Source of the DNA: Sulfurovum sp. UBA5198
GTDB lineage: Bacteria > Campylobacterota > Campylobacteria > Campylobacterales > Sulfurovaceae
DNA length: 64,000 nucleotides
Reading direction: 5' to 3'
Assembly (NCBI GenBank): GCA_002412865.1
Contig: DHVW01000017.1
Span: 8,529-72,528, forward strand
Shown piece after piece: positions 1 through 7,422 of the stretch. The notes under the pieces are model-generated. The model worked only from the letters and a program-made list of their open reading frames with translations. It searched no databases and had not been told where the DNA came from. Position numbers and translations under genes: made by a program. Each line of letters opens with the position of its first letter. Positions within the stretch are counted from its first letter, which is position 1.

Positions 1-71
1 ATTTTTGTATTTTTGCCAATACTTACATCATCATCTATGATTGCAGTTTCATGAGCAAAAAACTCTTTCAC
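1..71 (-). CDS. wbpD: N-acetyltransferase of the wbp pathway, N-terminal fragment
   Basis: Only the first 23 or so codons lie in the window; the gene runs off the left edge. The minus strand reads GTG then K-E-F-F-A-H-E-T-A-I-I-D-D-D-V-S-I-G-K-N-T-K. This resembles the start of left-handed beta-helix acetyltransferases such as WbpD/WlbB (pattern F-x-H-E-x-A-x-x-D, then I-G-x-x-T-K). These enzymes N-acetylate the 3-amino group of UDP-2-acetamido-3-amino-glucuronate. The GTG start shares its G with the TAG stop of the preceding wbpB-like gene, so the two are probably translationally coupled. The identification rests on a short stretch plus gene order. Confidence 0.6.
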   Translation of the reverse strand, partial: MKEFFAHETAIIDDDVSIGKNTK

Positions 72-1027
72 TATTTTACTTTATGACAAAATGGATGTGA
101 TTTTTCATCCAATATTACAGGAGAAAGTGAACGAATGTTTGAGACGATATTAATAGAGTTTCGTGCTTCATCTAGCCCAAATCCACCCTTATTTAGGATA
201 TGATTATAACTAGTAGTATGCAAGTCTGTAAACCCTTCGCTAAACTCAAACTCTTCGCCATCGACCGTGATACTTCTAAATGTTGTCTTGCCACTAGCTC
301 GTATATCCTCAGGAATATAGTCATAGTTTACAGATAAAAACCATCTAACTCGTGCATTTTTGAGTCTCATATATCCAGCGTTTACATCAGGCTTTTTGAG
401 ATGTACTAGATTTTCTTCATTTGTGCCAAATATCCAGCTAAGCATATCAAAGAAATGTACTCCGATATTACTAGCTATTCCACCACTTTTATCCTCATCA
501 CCCTTCCAGCTCTCAAAGTACCACTTGCCACGACTAGTGAGATAGGTCAAATCTATATCATAGATTTTATTTGGATTTTGCTCTAGTTCTTTGGCGATTT
601 TTTCTTTTAAAGCTATTATAGAGTCATGTAGTCTTAGTTGTAATATATTATAAACTTTTTTGCCAGTTGCTTTTTCTATTATTTGCAAGTAATCAATATC
701 GTTAGGGCTAAGCACTAAAGGTTTTTCACATATAGCGTCACACCCACTTCTAAGAGCAAAACCGATATGGTGCTTATGCAAGTGGTTTGGAGATGTTATG
801 GCTACATAGTCTATATTATCACTATTTTCTCTTTGATAGCCATCTACAAAGGTCTCAAACTTCTCAAACTCTGTAAAAAAATCAGCTTGAGGGAAATTAC
901 TATCCATAATACCTATGCCATCATACGGGTCAAATGCCACTACCAAATCATTATTTGTCTCTTTGATAGCTTTCATATGTCGTGGAGCGATATATCCAGC
1001 TGCTCCTATAAGTGCGAATTTTTTCAT
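71..1027 (-). CDS. wbpB: Gfo/Idh/MocA oxidoreductase, UDP-GlcNAcA 3-oxidase type
   Basis: This is an NAD(P)-dependent sugar oxidoreductase of the Gfo/Idh/MocA family. The N-terminal Rossmann fold begins FALIGAAGYIAPRH, and the family signature CEKPL follows near residue 100. A GGIASNIGVHFFD segment resembles the substrate and catalytic region of WbpB/WlbA enzymes, which oxidise UDP-GlcNAc uronic acid at C3. About 318 residues is normal for this group. I chose the ATG at 1025-1027 because it overlaps the wbpA stop in a TAATG junction; an upstream TTG is possible but less likely. Its position between wbpA and a wbpD-like gene supports the pathway role. Confidence 0.82.
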   Translation of the reverse strand: MKKFALIGAAGYIAPRHMKAIKETNNDLVVAFDPYDGIGIMDSNFPQADFFTEFEKFETFVDGYQRENSDNIDYVAITSPNHLHKHHIGFALRSGCDAICEKPLVLSPNDIDYLQIIEKATGKKVYNILQLRLHDSIIALKEKIAKELEQNPNKIYDIDLTYLTSRGKWYFESWKGDEDKSGGIASNIGVHFFDMLSWIFGTNEENLVHLKKPDVNAGYMRLKNARVRWFLSVNYDYIPEDIRASGKTTFRSITVDGEEFEFSEGFTDLHTTSYNHILNKGGFGLDEARNSINIVSNIRSLSPVILDEKSHPFCHKVK

Positions 1028-2298
1028 TACAATCTCCAAGTTGGTTTTTCTACAACACCTTTGACATCCATGATTATCGGAGTGCCGTTTGATATACTAG
1101 CATACTGTTCTGTAGTAACATCTCTAAAATCATCATGTCCCACAGCGACTATCACGGCGTCATAACTGTTACTACCAAATGGTAATTTGTCTATGAAATT
1201 GAGCTTTTTACTCTCTAAATCGCTCTTATCAATCCAATAATCATACACATCGACATGACATTCATAATCTTCTAGCTCTTTTATAATATCAAGTACTTTT
1301 GAGTTTCTCATATCAGGGCAGTTTTCTTTGAATGTTGCACCCATTACAAGCACTTTAGAGCCTTTTAGTTTTTTATCATTTTTAATCATTTGCTTAACGG
1401 TCTTATCTGCTATTAGTTTACTCATAGAATTATTTATCTGTCTAGCACCTAATATTAGATTTGGCATATAACCCAAACTTTGAGCCTTGTGAGTGAGGTA
1501 ATATGGATCTACACCGATACAATGACCACCTACAAGCCCTGGCATAAGCTTTATAAAGTTCCACTTTGTACCAGCAGCTTCTATAACATCTCTTGTGTTT
1601 ATGCCCATTAAATCAAATATTTGAGCCAATTCATTGATGAGGGCTATATTCACATCTCTTTGTGTATTTTCTATCACTTTTGCAGCCTCTGCTACTCTGA
1701 TAGTTGGGGCTTTATGAGTACCTGCTGTGATTATAGTTTTGTAAAGTTCATCTACTTTTGTAGCTATCTCAGGTGTACTTCCACTTGTAATTTTGAGTAT
1801 TTTAGTGACTGTATGTTCTTTGTCGCCTGGATTAATTCGCTCAGGAGAATATCCACAAAAGAAATCAACATTAAATTTCATTCCACTACCCTCTTCAAGT
1901 AGTGGCACGCAAACCTCTTCGGTTACTCCAGGGTAAACAGTGCTTTCATAAATTACTATATCGCCTACTTTTAGCACTTTTGCTATACTCTGGGTGGATT
2001 TCACGATTGGAGTTAGGTCTGGCTCATTTGAGTTATCTATTGGCGTAGGTACTGTCACAATATAAATATTACAATCTTTTGTATCATTGATATCCGTAGT
2101 GTAGCTCATGCCATTTGCTATCGTCTCTTTGACCTGTTCACTTGTTAGTTCTAATGTTCTATCTATTCCACTAAGAAGCTCATCTATACGAGGTTTATTA
2201 ATATCAAGACCTACCACTTTGTACTTGCTACTAAATGCGTGAGCCAAAGGTAGACCCACATATCCCAAGCCCACCAAACATATCTTATAATTATTCAT
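1027..2298 (-). CDS. wbpA: UDP-N-acetyl-D-glucosamine 6-dehydrogenase
   Basis: This enzyme oxidises UDP-GlcNAc to its uronic acid with two rounds of NAD reduction, the first step towards diacetamido-uronic acids found in O-antigen or other surface glycans. The N-terminus has the Rossmann motif GLGYVGLPLA. The middle has SPERINPGD and the linker helix ENTQRDVNIALINEL. The catalytic cysteine is C260 in GGHCIGVDPYY. The length of 423 residues fits the nucleotide-sugar dehydrogenase family. I chose the ATG at 2298, preceded by GGAGA at good spacing, rather than a start 21 codons upstream. The reading ends in a TAATG overlap with the wbpB-like gene. Confidence 0.9.
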   Translation of the reverse strand: MNNYKICLVGLGYVGLPLAHAFSSKYKVVGLDINKPRIDELLSGIDRTLELTSEQVKETIANGMSYTTDINDTKDCNIYIVTVPTPIDNSNEPDLTPIVKSTQSIAKVLKVGDIVIYESTVYPGVTEEVCVPLLEEGSGMKFNVDFFCGYSPERINPGDKEHTVTKILKITSGSTPEIATKVDELYKTIITAGTHKAPTIRVAEAAKVIENTQRDVNIALINELAQIFDLMGINTRDVIEAAGTKWNFIKLMPGLVGGHCIGVDPYYLTHKAQSLGYMPNLILGARQINNSMSKLIADKTVKQMIKNDKKLKGSKVLVMGATFKENCPDMRNSKVLDIIKELEDYECHVDVYDYWIDKSDLESKKLNFIDKLPFGSNSYDAVIVAVGHDDFRDVTTEQYASISNGTPIIMDVKGVVEKPTWRL

Positions 2299-2326
2299 CA
2301 ATTCTCCATCGCATTTTACTTGTTCA

Positions 2327-2335
2327 ATTATAGCA
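2327..2335 (-). promoter_or_regulatory. Extended -10 promoter of the wbp operon
   Basis: The minus strand reads TGCTATAAT, a perfect TATAAT with the extended TGn motif. It sits about 28 nt before the wbpA start codon in the 87-base gap after mnmD. No clear -35 box is visible, which is usual for sigma-70 promoters in Campylobacterota. Confidence 0.5.
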
Positions 2336-2385
2336 TAAATGGCTAAATAAACTACAATCAAGAGGATTTATATCATGCAAAGAGC

Positions 2386-3120
2386 CTAATCTCTTATGCT
2401 TTTTGCATTTGGATTTCGCTGTTGCTTTAGCTCCATATCTATTATTTCTAGATTTAAATTGGACTTTGAAGCAATCGTTCCACTTCTTACACTGCTTTTT
2501 TGGGGATTATACAAGCTAAATCCTGCCTCCCACATTCCCATTCGTACACTTGTTGCAGATGAGTATGTTGTCATCACTACACCATTATTAGATAACTTAT
2601 ATAGTAACTCAAAATACTCCCTTGTCCACAATGTTGGGTTTTTGGTTGGGCTAAATGCGTCTTGATAGATTATGTCAAATTTTGTAGTGATTTTTGGCAA
2701 CTGCTCTCTAGCATCACCGATTATTATTGTGATTTTGAACTGCTCATCTTCATAAAAATAGTTTTCACTAAGAGATATTATTATATCTCTTAGTGTCTCA
2801 AACTCTTTTGGATATTCGAAATTTACTAAACTCTTTACTAAAACCTCATCAAATTCAGGAGAGATTATCTCTATTTTAGAATTTATTTTATGAAGTTTAC
2901 AGTAGTAAATAGTCGCTAAAGTGTTATATCCAAGACCATAACATATATCCAAAATGGTTATTTTTTCTTTGATTTGACTCAAAGTAAAAGCTGGAATAAT
3001 ATGTTTATTTAGCGTCTCGTTCAATGCACCGTCGGTTGTGGAGTGATAGCACTCATCAAACTGCGTTGAGTGCAAAGTATTTGTGCCGTCGTTTGTGAGG
3101 ACTATTTGTCGATGATTCAT
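2386..3120 (-). CDS. mnmD: tRNA 5-methylaminomethyl-2-thiouridine methyltransferase (MnmC N-domain type)
   Basis: This is a SAM-dependent methyltransferase equal to the N-terminal half of MnmC, which completes the mnm5s2U34 wobble modification in tRNA. The SAM-binding motif is LDICYGLGYNT near residue 78, where typical enzymes have a phenylalanine-glycine pair. The catalytic region reads YQDAFSPTKNPTLWT, a hallmark of this family. There is no C-terminal FAD oxidase domain, so this is the stand-alone MnmD form; 244 residues fits. Its ATG overlaps the luxS stop by four bases, so it is probably translated from the luxS message. Confidence 0.8.
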   Translation of the reverse strand: MNHRQIVLTNDGTNTLHSTQFDECYHSTTDGALNETLNKHIIPAFTLSQIKEKITILDICYGLGYNTLATIYYCKLHKINSKIEIISPEFDEVLVKSLVNFEYPKEFETLRDIIISLSENYFYEDEQFKITIIIGDAREQLPKITTKFDIIYQDAFSPTKNPTLWTREYFELLYKLSNNGVVMTTYSSATSVRMGMWEAGFSLYNPQKSSVRSGTIASKSNLNLEIIDMELKQQRNPNAKSIRD

Positions 3121-3611
3121 TTGATATTTAATGCCAACTCTTCATTATTCATAGTACCTATTCCGCTTTTGAGTACATTGGAAGCTATCTCTTGTGCCTG
3201 AGTCAATGAATGCATTTCATAAGTCCCACATTGATACAGATTAAGCTCAGGAATATCAGCTTCGCTCGAAACTCCAAGTACATCTTTCATTGAGCTTTCC
3301 CACGCTAGAATGACACTAGCCTCATCTGGAGAACCCAAAAGTGACATATAAAATCCAGTGCGACAACCCATAGGAGAGATATCTATTATTTCTACGCTAA
3401 TGCTATTTAGATGATCACGCATAAATCCCGCAAAAAGATGCTCTAGCGTGTGAATACCTCTCTCGCTCAAAATTTGCTCATTAGGTACACAAAATCGTAG
3501 GTCATACACCGTGATATCATCTCCACTTGGAGACTTCATTCGTTTGGCAACTCTCACAGCAGGAGCGGTCATGCGTGTATGGTCTACACAAAAACTATCT
3601 AATAATGGCAT
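3117..3611 (-). CDS. luxS: S-ribosylhomocysteine lyase (AI-2 synthase)
   Basis: LuxS splits S-ribosylhomocysteine into homocysteine and DPD, the precursor of autoinducer-2, as part of the activated methyl cycle. The metal site is visible as H54-T-L-E57-H58, with the third ligand C128 in LYQCGTYEM. The catalytic cysteine is C83 in PMGCRTGF. The length of 164 residues is standard. It is the first gene of a two-gene unit with mnmD, both linked to SAM metabolism. It is divergent from ilvE across 118 bases. No AI-2 uptake genes are seen in this window, so a metabolic role is the safer reading. Confidence 0.96.
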   Translation of the reverse strand: MPLLDSFCVDHTRMTAPAVRVAKRMKSPSGDDITVYDLRFCVPNEQILSERGIHTLEHLFAGFMRDHLNSISVEIIDISPMGCRTGFYMSLLGSPDEASVILAWESSMKDVLGVSSEADIPELNLYQCGTYEMHSLTQAQEIASNVLKSGIGTMNNEELALNIK

Positions 3612-3729
3612 TTTCTATCCTTTTTTGTATTGTATCAAAAAGAAGTTCAAACTTTAACATAGGGCTAGCAGTCATATTTAACGATATTTTAGATATTATA
3701 TTTACAATTTTTAGATTGGAGAAATAACA

Positions 3730-4650
3730 ATGAATGAAGCAAAATATATCTGGGTAGATGGCGAATTTAAGCCATGGAAGGAAGCCACTACACATGTATT
3801 ATCACATACAATCCATTATGGCAATGGAGTAATAGAAGGTACAAAAGCATATAAAACAGCAAAAGGTTATGCTATTTTTAGGCTAAATGACCACACAACT
3901 AGGCTTATAGAGTCTGCTAAAATGACACATATTAATATTCCATATAGCGTGGAAGAGCTTAATAATGCTCAAGTTGAACTACTTCGTAAAAATGAGTTTG
4001 AAGGTGACAATGTATACCTAAGACCGTTTGCATTTTTGGGCTATGGAGTAATGGGTGTGTATCATAAAGACGCTCCAGTAGTCACATCTATAGCAGCTTG
4101 GGAATGGGGTGCGTATCTAGGAGAAGAGGGGATGCAAAAAGGGATTAAACTCAAAATATCATCATTCAATCGTCCATCAAACACATCAAATATGGGCAAA
4201 GCAAAAGCAACTGCTAATTATCTAAATAGCCAAATGGCAAAGTATGAAGCTATTGATTGTGGGTACGAAGAGGCTTTACTTCTTGATGATCAAGGGTATG
4301 TTGCCGAGGCTACCGGGGCATCATTTTTCATGGTTAAAAATGGCGTTTTAATCTCACCTCCAAATGACAATTCACTAGAATCAATCACTCAAAAAACAAT
4401 CATCGAGATGGCTTTAAATATGGGCATAAAAGTAGAGAGAAGACGAATAAGTCGTGAAGAAGTATTTGTAGCAGATGAGGTATTTTTAACAGGAACGGCT
4501 GCAGAGGTAACTCCTGTGCGAATCGTAGATGGTAGAACCATAGGTTATGGATCTAGAGGCGAGATGACAGCAAAATTACAAGCAGCATATTTTGACATAG
4601 TATTTGGTAGAAACAAAGACTATGAACACTATTTAACATATATAAACTAA
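3730..4650 (+). CDS. ilvE: Branched-chain amino acid aminotransferase
   Basis: This is a fold-type IV PLP enzyme that interconverts Val, Leu and Ile with their 2-oxo acids. The N-terminus IWVDGEFKPW and the segment HTIHYGNGVIEGTKAY are typical of group I BCATs. The PLP lysine lies in the MGKAKATANYLNSQ segment, and EATGASFFMVKNG follows. The length of 306 residues is standard. The start is preceded by TTGGAGAAATAAC, a good ribosome-binding site. It is the first gene of a three-gene plus-strand unit with the SPFH protein (10-base gap) and hisIE. Confidence 0.95.
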   Translation: MNEAKYIWVDGEFKPWKEATTHVLSHTIHYGNGVIEGTKAYKTAKGYAIFRLNDHTTRLIESAKMTHINIPYSVEELNNAQVELLRKNEFEGDNVYLRPFAFLGYGVMGVYHKDAPVVTSIAAWEWGAYLGEEGMQKGIKLKISSFNRPSNTSNMGKAKATANYLNSQMAKYEAIDCGYEEALLLDDQGYVAEATGASFFMVKNGVLISPPNDNSLESITQKTIIEMALNMGIKVERRRISREEVFVADEVFLTGTAAEVTPVRIVDGRTIGYGSRGEMTAKLQAAYFDIVFGRNKDYEHYLTYIN

Positions 4651-4660
4651 GGGAAAAATT

Positions 4661-5764
4661 ATGCCAGCAGATATGAATGATTATTTCAAAAAAAAGCAAA
4701 ATGAAAACAATAAAAACAGCTCAAACAATAATAGCGGTGGTAACGGAAACAGTGGTGGTGGAAACTCTGGAGGATTTAATATGCCTCCAAACCCACTTGG
4801 AGAAATGAGCGACAAAACCAAACAAAGACTAATCGTTGGTGCTGTTTTGCTTGTATTATTATTCCTATTAAGACCATTTGTGATTATCAATTCAGGCGAA
4901 GTTGGTATCAAAGTAACTATGGGTAAATTTAATTCAGTACCTCTAAATCCTGGATTGCACTTTTATATCCCAATGATAGAACAAGTAATCCCGGTGAATA
5001 CAAAAATCAGATTAATCACATATAGTGACAAAGAGAGTGCAGCTGTTGGTGGAGATAATATGAACGCTGGATATAGCTCAAAAAGTGGAGATGGATATGA
5101 AGGTGGATTAAAGGTAAACCCGTCTATTGGAGTCCTTGACAAACGAGGCTTGACCGTAAATATAGATATAGCCGTGCAATATCAACTAAGAGCAGCAGCA
5201 GCTCCAGCGACTATCAGTCAATGGGGTTCAAGCTGGGAAGAGAAAATCATAAACTCAAAACTCCGTGAAGTAGTACGAGATGTAGTGGGTCAATATACAG
5301 CTGAACAACTCCCAGAGATGAGAAACGAAATAGCTAAAGCAATACAGACAAAATTGACTGTAAAAATGGAAGCTTTACCAAATGACCCTGTAATTTTATC
5401 ATCAGTAGAGCTACGAAATATAGTATTACCTCAAAAGATAAAAGACCAAATAGAGAGAGTTCAGATAGCAAAACAAGATGTTACAATAGCTGAGCAACAA
5501 AAAGAGAAAGCAAAACAACTAGCCGACAAAGTAACCATTGAATCAATCGCACAAGCAAATGCCAATAAAGTAATAGCTCAGTCACTCTCTGCAGAACTAG
5601 TACAGATGGAGCAGATAAAAAATCAAGGCAAGTTTAATGATGCCCTTAGAGAAAACAAAAATGCACAAATCTTTCTAACTCCTGGTGGTGCTGTTCCTAA
5701 TATTTGGGTTGATATGAAAACCAACAAACAGCAACAACAACAAATAAGTGGTGCAAACCAATGA
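4661..5764 (+). CDS. SPFH/prohibitin-family membrane protein
   Basis: This is an inner-membrane SPFH (band 7/prohibitin) protein of 367 residues. The first 45 residues are hydrophilic and very rich in Asn, Gly and Ser, followed by a single membrane segment around residues 55-75 (LIVGAVLLVLLFLL). The SPFH domain follows, starting at NSGEVGIKVTMGKF, and ends in an alanine/lysine/glutamine-rich helix likely to form a coiled coil. HflK/HflC and prohibitins of this type scaffold membrane proteases such as FtsH. An equivalent gene sits next to ilvE in Campylobacter, as I recall. The last four bases overlap the hisIE start. The exact role is unknown. Confidence 0.85.
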   Translation: MPADMNDYFKKKQNENNKNSSNNNSGGNGNSGGGNSGGFNMPPNPLGEMSDKTKQRLIVGAVLLVLLFLLRPFVIINSGEVGIKVTMGKFNSVPLNPGLHFYIPMIEQVIPVNTKIRLITYSDKESAAVGGDNMNAGYSSKSGDGYEGGLKVNPSIGVLDKRGLTVNIDIAVQYQLRAAAAPATISQWGSSWEEKIINSKLREVVRDVVGQYTAEQLPEMRNEIAKAIQTKLTVKMEALPNDPVILSSVELRNIVLPQKIKDQIERVQIAKQDVTIAEQQKEKAKQLADKVTIESIAQANANKVIAQSLSAELVQMEQIKNQGKFNDALRENKNAQIFLTPGGAVPNIWVDMKTNKQQQQQISGANQ

Positions 5765-6429
5765 TAAGAATTGACTGGGAGAAGACACCTCTCATTCCAG
5801 TAATCTCCCAAGATAACATTACTAATGAAATCTTGATGCTCGCATACATGAATAGTGAAGCATATGAACTTACAAAAAGTACAGGTTATGCACACTACTT
5901 TAGCAGAAGCAAACAACGCATTTGGAAAAAAGGCGAAAGCTCAAATCATACTCAAGAGGTTCATGATATGCTTTTGGATTGTGATGGTGATACACTTATT
6001 CTTAAGATTACACAAAATGGAGTTGCTTGTCATACTGGACGAAAAAGTTGTTTTTTTACCTCTATTACGAACAATAAAATTGTACTAGATAAAGAAGTAA
6101 ACATGGACGCTATTTATGGTGTAGTGGATACACTGTATCATACTATTTTGGAGCGTAAATCTATCAATAATGAAAAGTCGTGGACAAAAAAATTACTACA
6201 AAATCCTGAACTATTGCGTGAAAAAATATTAGAAGAAGCGAATGAACTTTGCGTGGCTATACATGAAGAGAGTGATGAGCAAGTAATATATGAAGCTACT
6301 GATTTGCTATATCATGCACTTGTAGGTCTAGGCAGTAGAGAGATATCTCCTGATAGAGTAAAGCAAGAGCTTGGTCGTAGATTTGGAATGAGTGGGATAA
6401 TCGAAAAAGAGAGTAGAGGAAGTAAATAA
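5761..6429 (+). CDS. hisIE: Bifunctional phosphoribosyl-AMP cyclohydrolase / phosphoribosyl-ATP pyrophosphatase
   Basis: This enzyme carries out steps 2 and 3 of histidine synthesis. The HisI domain covers roughly residues 1-115 and shows HYFSRSKQRIWKKGESS, the metal-binding LLDCDGDT and the cysteine pair in CHTGRKSCFF. The HisE domain covers roughly residues 125-222 and shows EEANELCVAIHEE and EATDLLYHALVGL, typical of the all-alpha NTP pyrophosphohydrolase fold. The ATG overlaps the SPFH stop as ATGA, so translation is probably coupled even though the functions are unrelated. It lies apart from other his genes except hisZ at 21.7 kb. Confidence 0.93.
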   Translation: MIRIDWEKTPLIPVISQDNITNEILMLAYMNSEAYELTKSTGYAHYFSRSKQRIWKKGESSNHTQEVHDMLLDCDGDTLILKITQNGVACHTGRKSCFFTSITNNKIVLDKEVNMDAIYGVVDTLYHTILERKSINNEKSWTKKLLQNPELLREKILEEANELCVAIHEESDEQVIYEATDLLYHALVGLGSREISPDRVKQELGRRFGMSGIIEKESRGSK

Positions 6430-6503
6430 CTACTTTAAAAATAAAATACTGATAATATATGATGTTTTATGAGAATGCAAAGCCCGCGAAGGACTCGCTG
6501 TAA

Positions 6504-6528
6504 ACAAAAGAGATAAAATCTCTTTTGT
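6504..6528. terminator. Bidirectional hairpin between hisIE and rpsI
   Basis: An 11-bp perfect stem (ACAAAAGAGAT pairing with ATCTCTTTTGT) closes a 3-nt loop between two convergent genes. Runs of A and T inside the stem would give a U-rich end in either direction. It lies 5 bases from the rpsI stop and 75 bases after hisIE. Confidence 0.7.
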
Positions 6529-6533
6529 AAAGA

Positions 6534-6923
6534 TTAACGCTTAGAGAACTGAGGAGATCTTCTTGCTTTTCTTTTACCTGGTTTCTTACGCTCTACGATT
6601 CTTGAATCACGAGTTAAAAGACCCATTGGTTTTAGGATTGTTCTATAAGTTGGTTCAAAAATAGCTAGTGCTTTTGTGATACCATGCTTAAGAGCATCAG
6701 CTTGAGCTGAATAACCACCACCTAAAGTAGTAGCTTTAACATCCATGCCTTCAAGTTGTTTTGTAGCTTCTAGAGGAAGTCTAACTTTCATTTTCAAAGT
6801 CTCGTGACCACCAAGCCACTCATCAAGAGTTTTACCATTGATACTCATAGTGCCAGTACCAGGAGTTAGCCAAACTTTTGCGATAGCACATTTTCTTTTG
6901 CCTGTTGCGTAAATAGTTGCCAT
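6534..6923 (-). CDS. rpsI: 30S ribosomal protein S9
   Basis: S9 binds 16S rRNA in the 30S head, and its C-terminal tail reaches the P-site tRNA. The start ATGKRKCAIAKVWL and the basic tail GKRKARRSPQFSKR, ending in the conserved Lys-Arg, are diagnostic. The 129-residue length is standard. It follows rplM by 2 bases, the usual L13-S9 pair, and ends just before a strong hairpin. Confidence 0.97.
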   Translation of the reverse strand: MATIYATGKRKCAIAKVWLTPGTGTMSINGKTLDEWLGGHETLKMKVRLPLEATKQLEGMDVKATTLGGGYSAQADALKHGITKALAIFEPTYRTILKPMGLLTRDSRIVERKKPGKRKARRSPQFSKR

Positions 6924-6925
6924 CT

Positions 6926-7351
6926 TTAGTTTCCTTTGCTAAGTTGTGCAGTGTGAGGATGTTCACCACCTGCATATACTTTTAATTTTTTAATCATTTG
7001 TTTAGCTAGAGTTGTCTTTGGAAGCATACCTCTTACTGCTAAATTGTATAATTTTTCAGTGTGGTTATCAAGCATATCTCTTAGTTTATTGCTTTTTGTA
7101 CTACCAAAATATCCGCTATAACGGAAATACTCTTTATCATCAAGCTTTGTTCCAGTAAATACAGCTTTTTCAGCATTGATAATAACTACATAATCTCCAC
7201 AATCTACATTTGGAGTAAATGATGGTTTATGTTTTCCTCTAAGTAGTGTAGCTGCTTCAGTCAAGATACGACCAAAAGTTTTACCTTCTGCGTCTATCAA
7301 ATGCCATTCGCGTACAACTTCATGAGGTTTTATGACAGATGTCAATTTCAT
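6926..7351 (-). CDS. rplM: 50S ribosomal protein L13
   Basis: L13 is an early-assembly protein of the large subunit. The N-terminal segment WHLIDAEGKTFGRILTEAA and the segment DYVVIINAEKAVFTG are typical, as is the LPKTTLAKQMIKKLKVYAG segment near the C-terminus. The length of 141 residues is standard. It is the first gene of the rplM-rpsI pair and lies 71 bases downstream of addA. Its own promoter probably lies in that gap, which is AT-rich. Confidence 0.97.
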   Translation of the reverse strand: MKLTSVIKPHEVVREWHLIDAEGKTFGRILTEAATLLRGKHKPSFTPNVDCGDYVVIINAEKAVFTGTKLDDKEYFRYSGYFGSTKSNKLRDMLDNHTEKLYNLAVRGMLPKTTLAKQMIKKLKVYAGGEHPHTAQLSKGN

Positions 7352-7422
7352 GATAAGTCCTTGTTTGAATTTTTTGTGTTAGAATTATAGCTTTTTAAAC
7401 TTAAATCTTCTTGAATTTTAGT

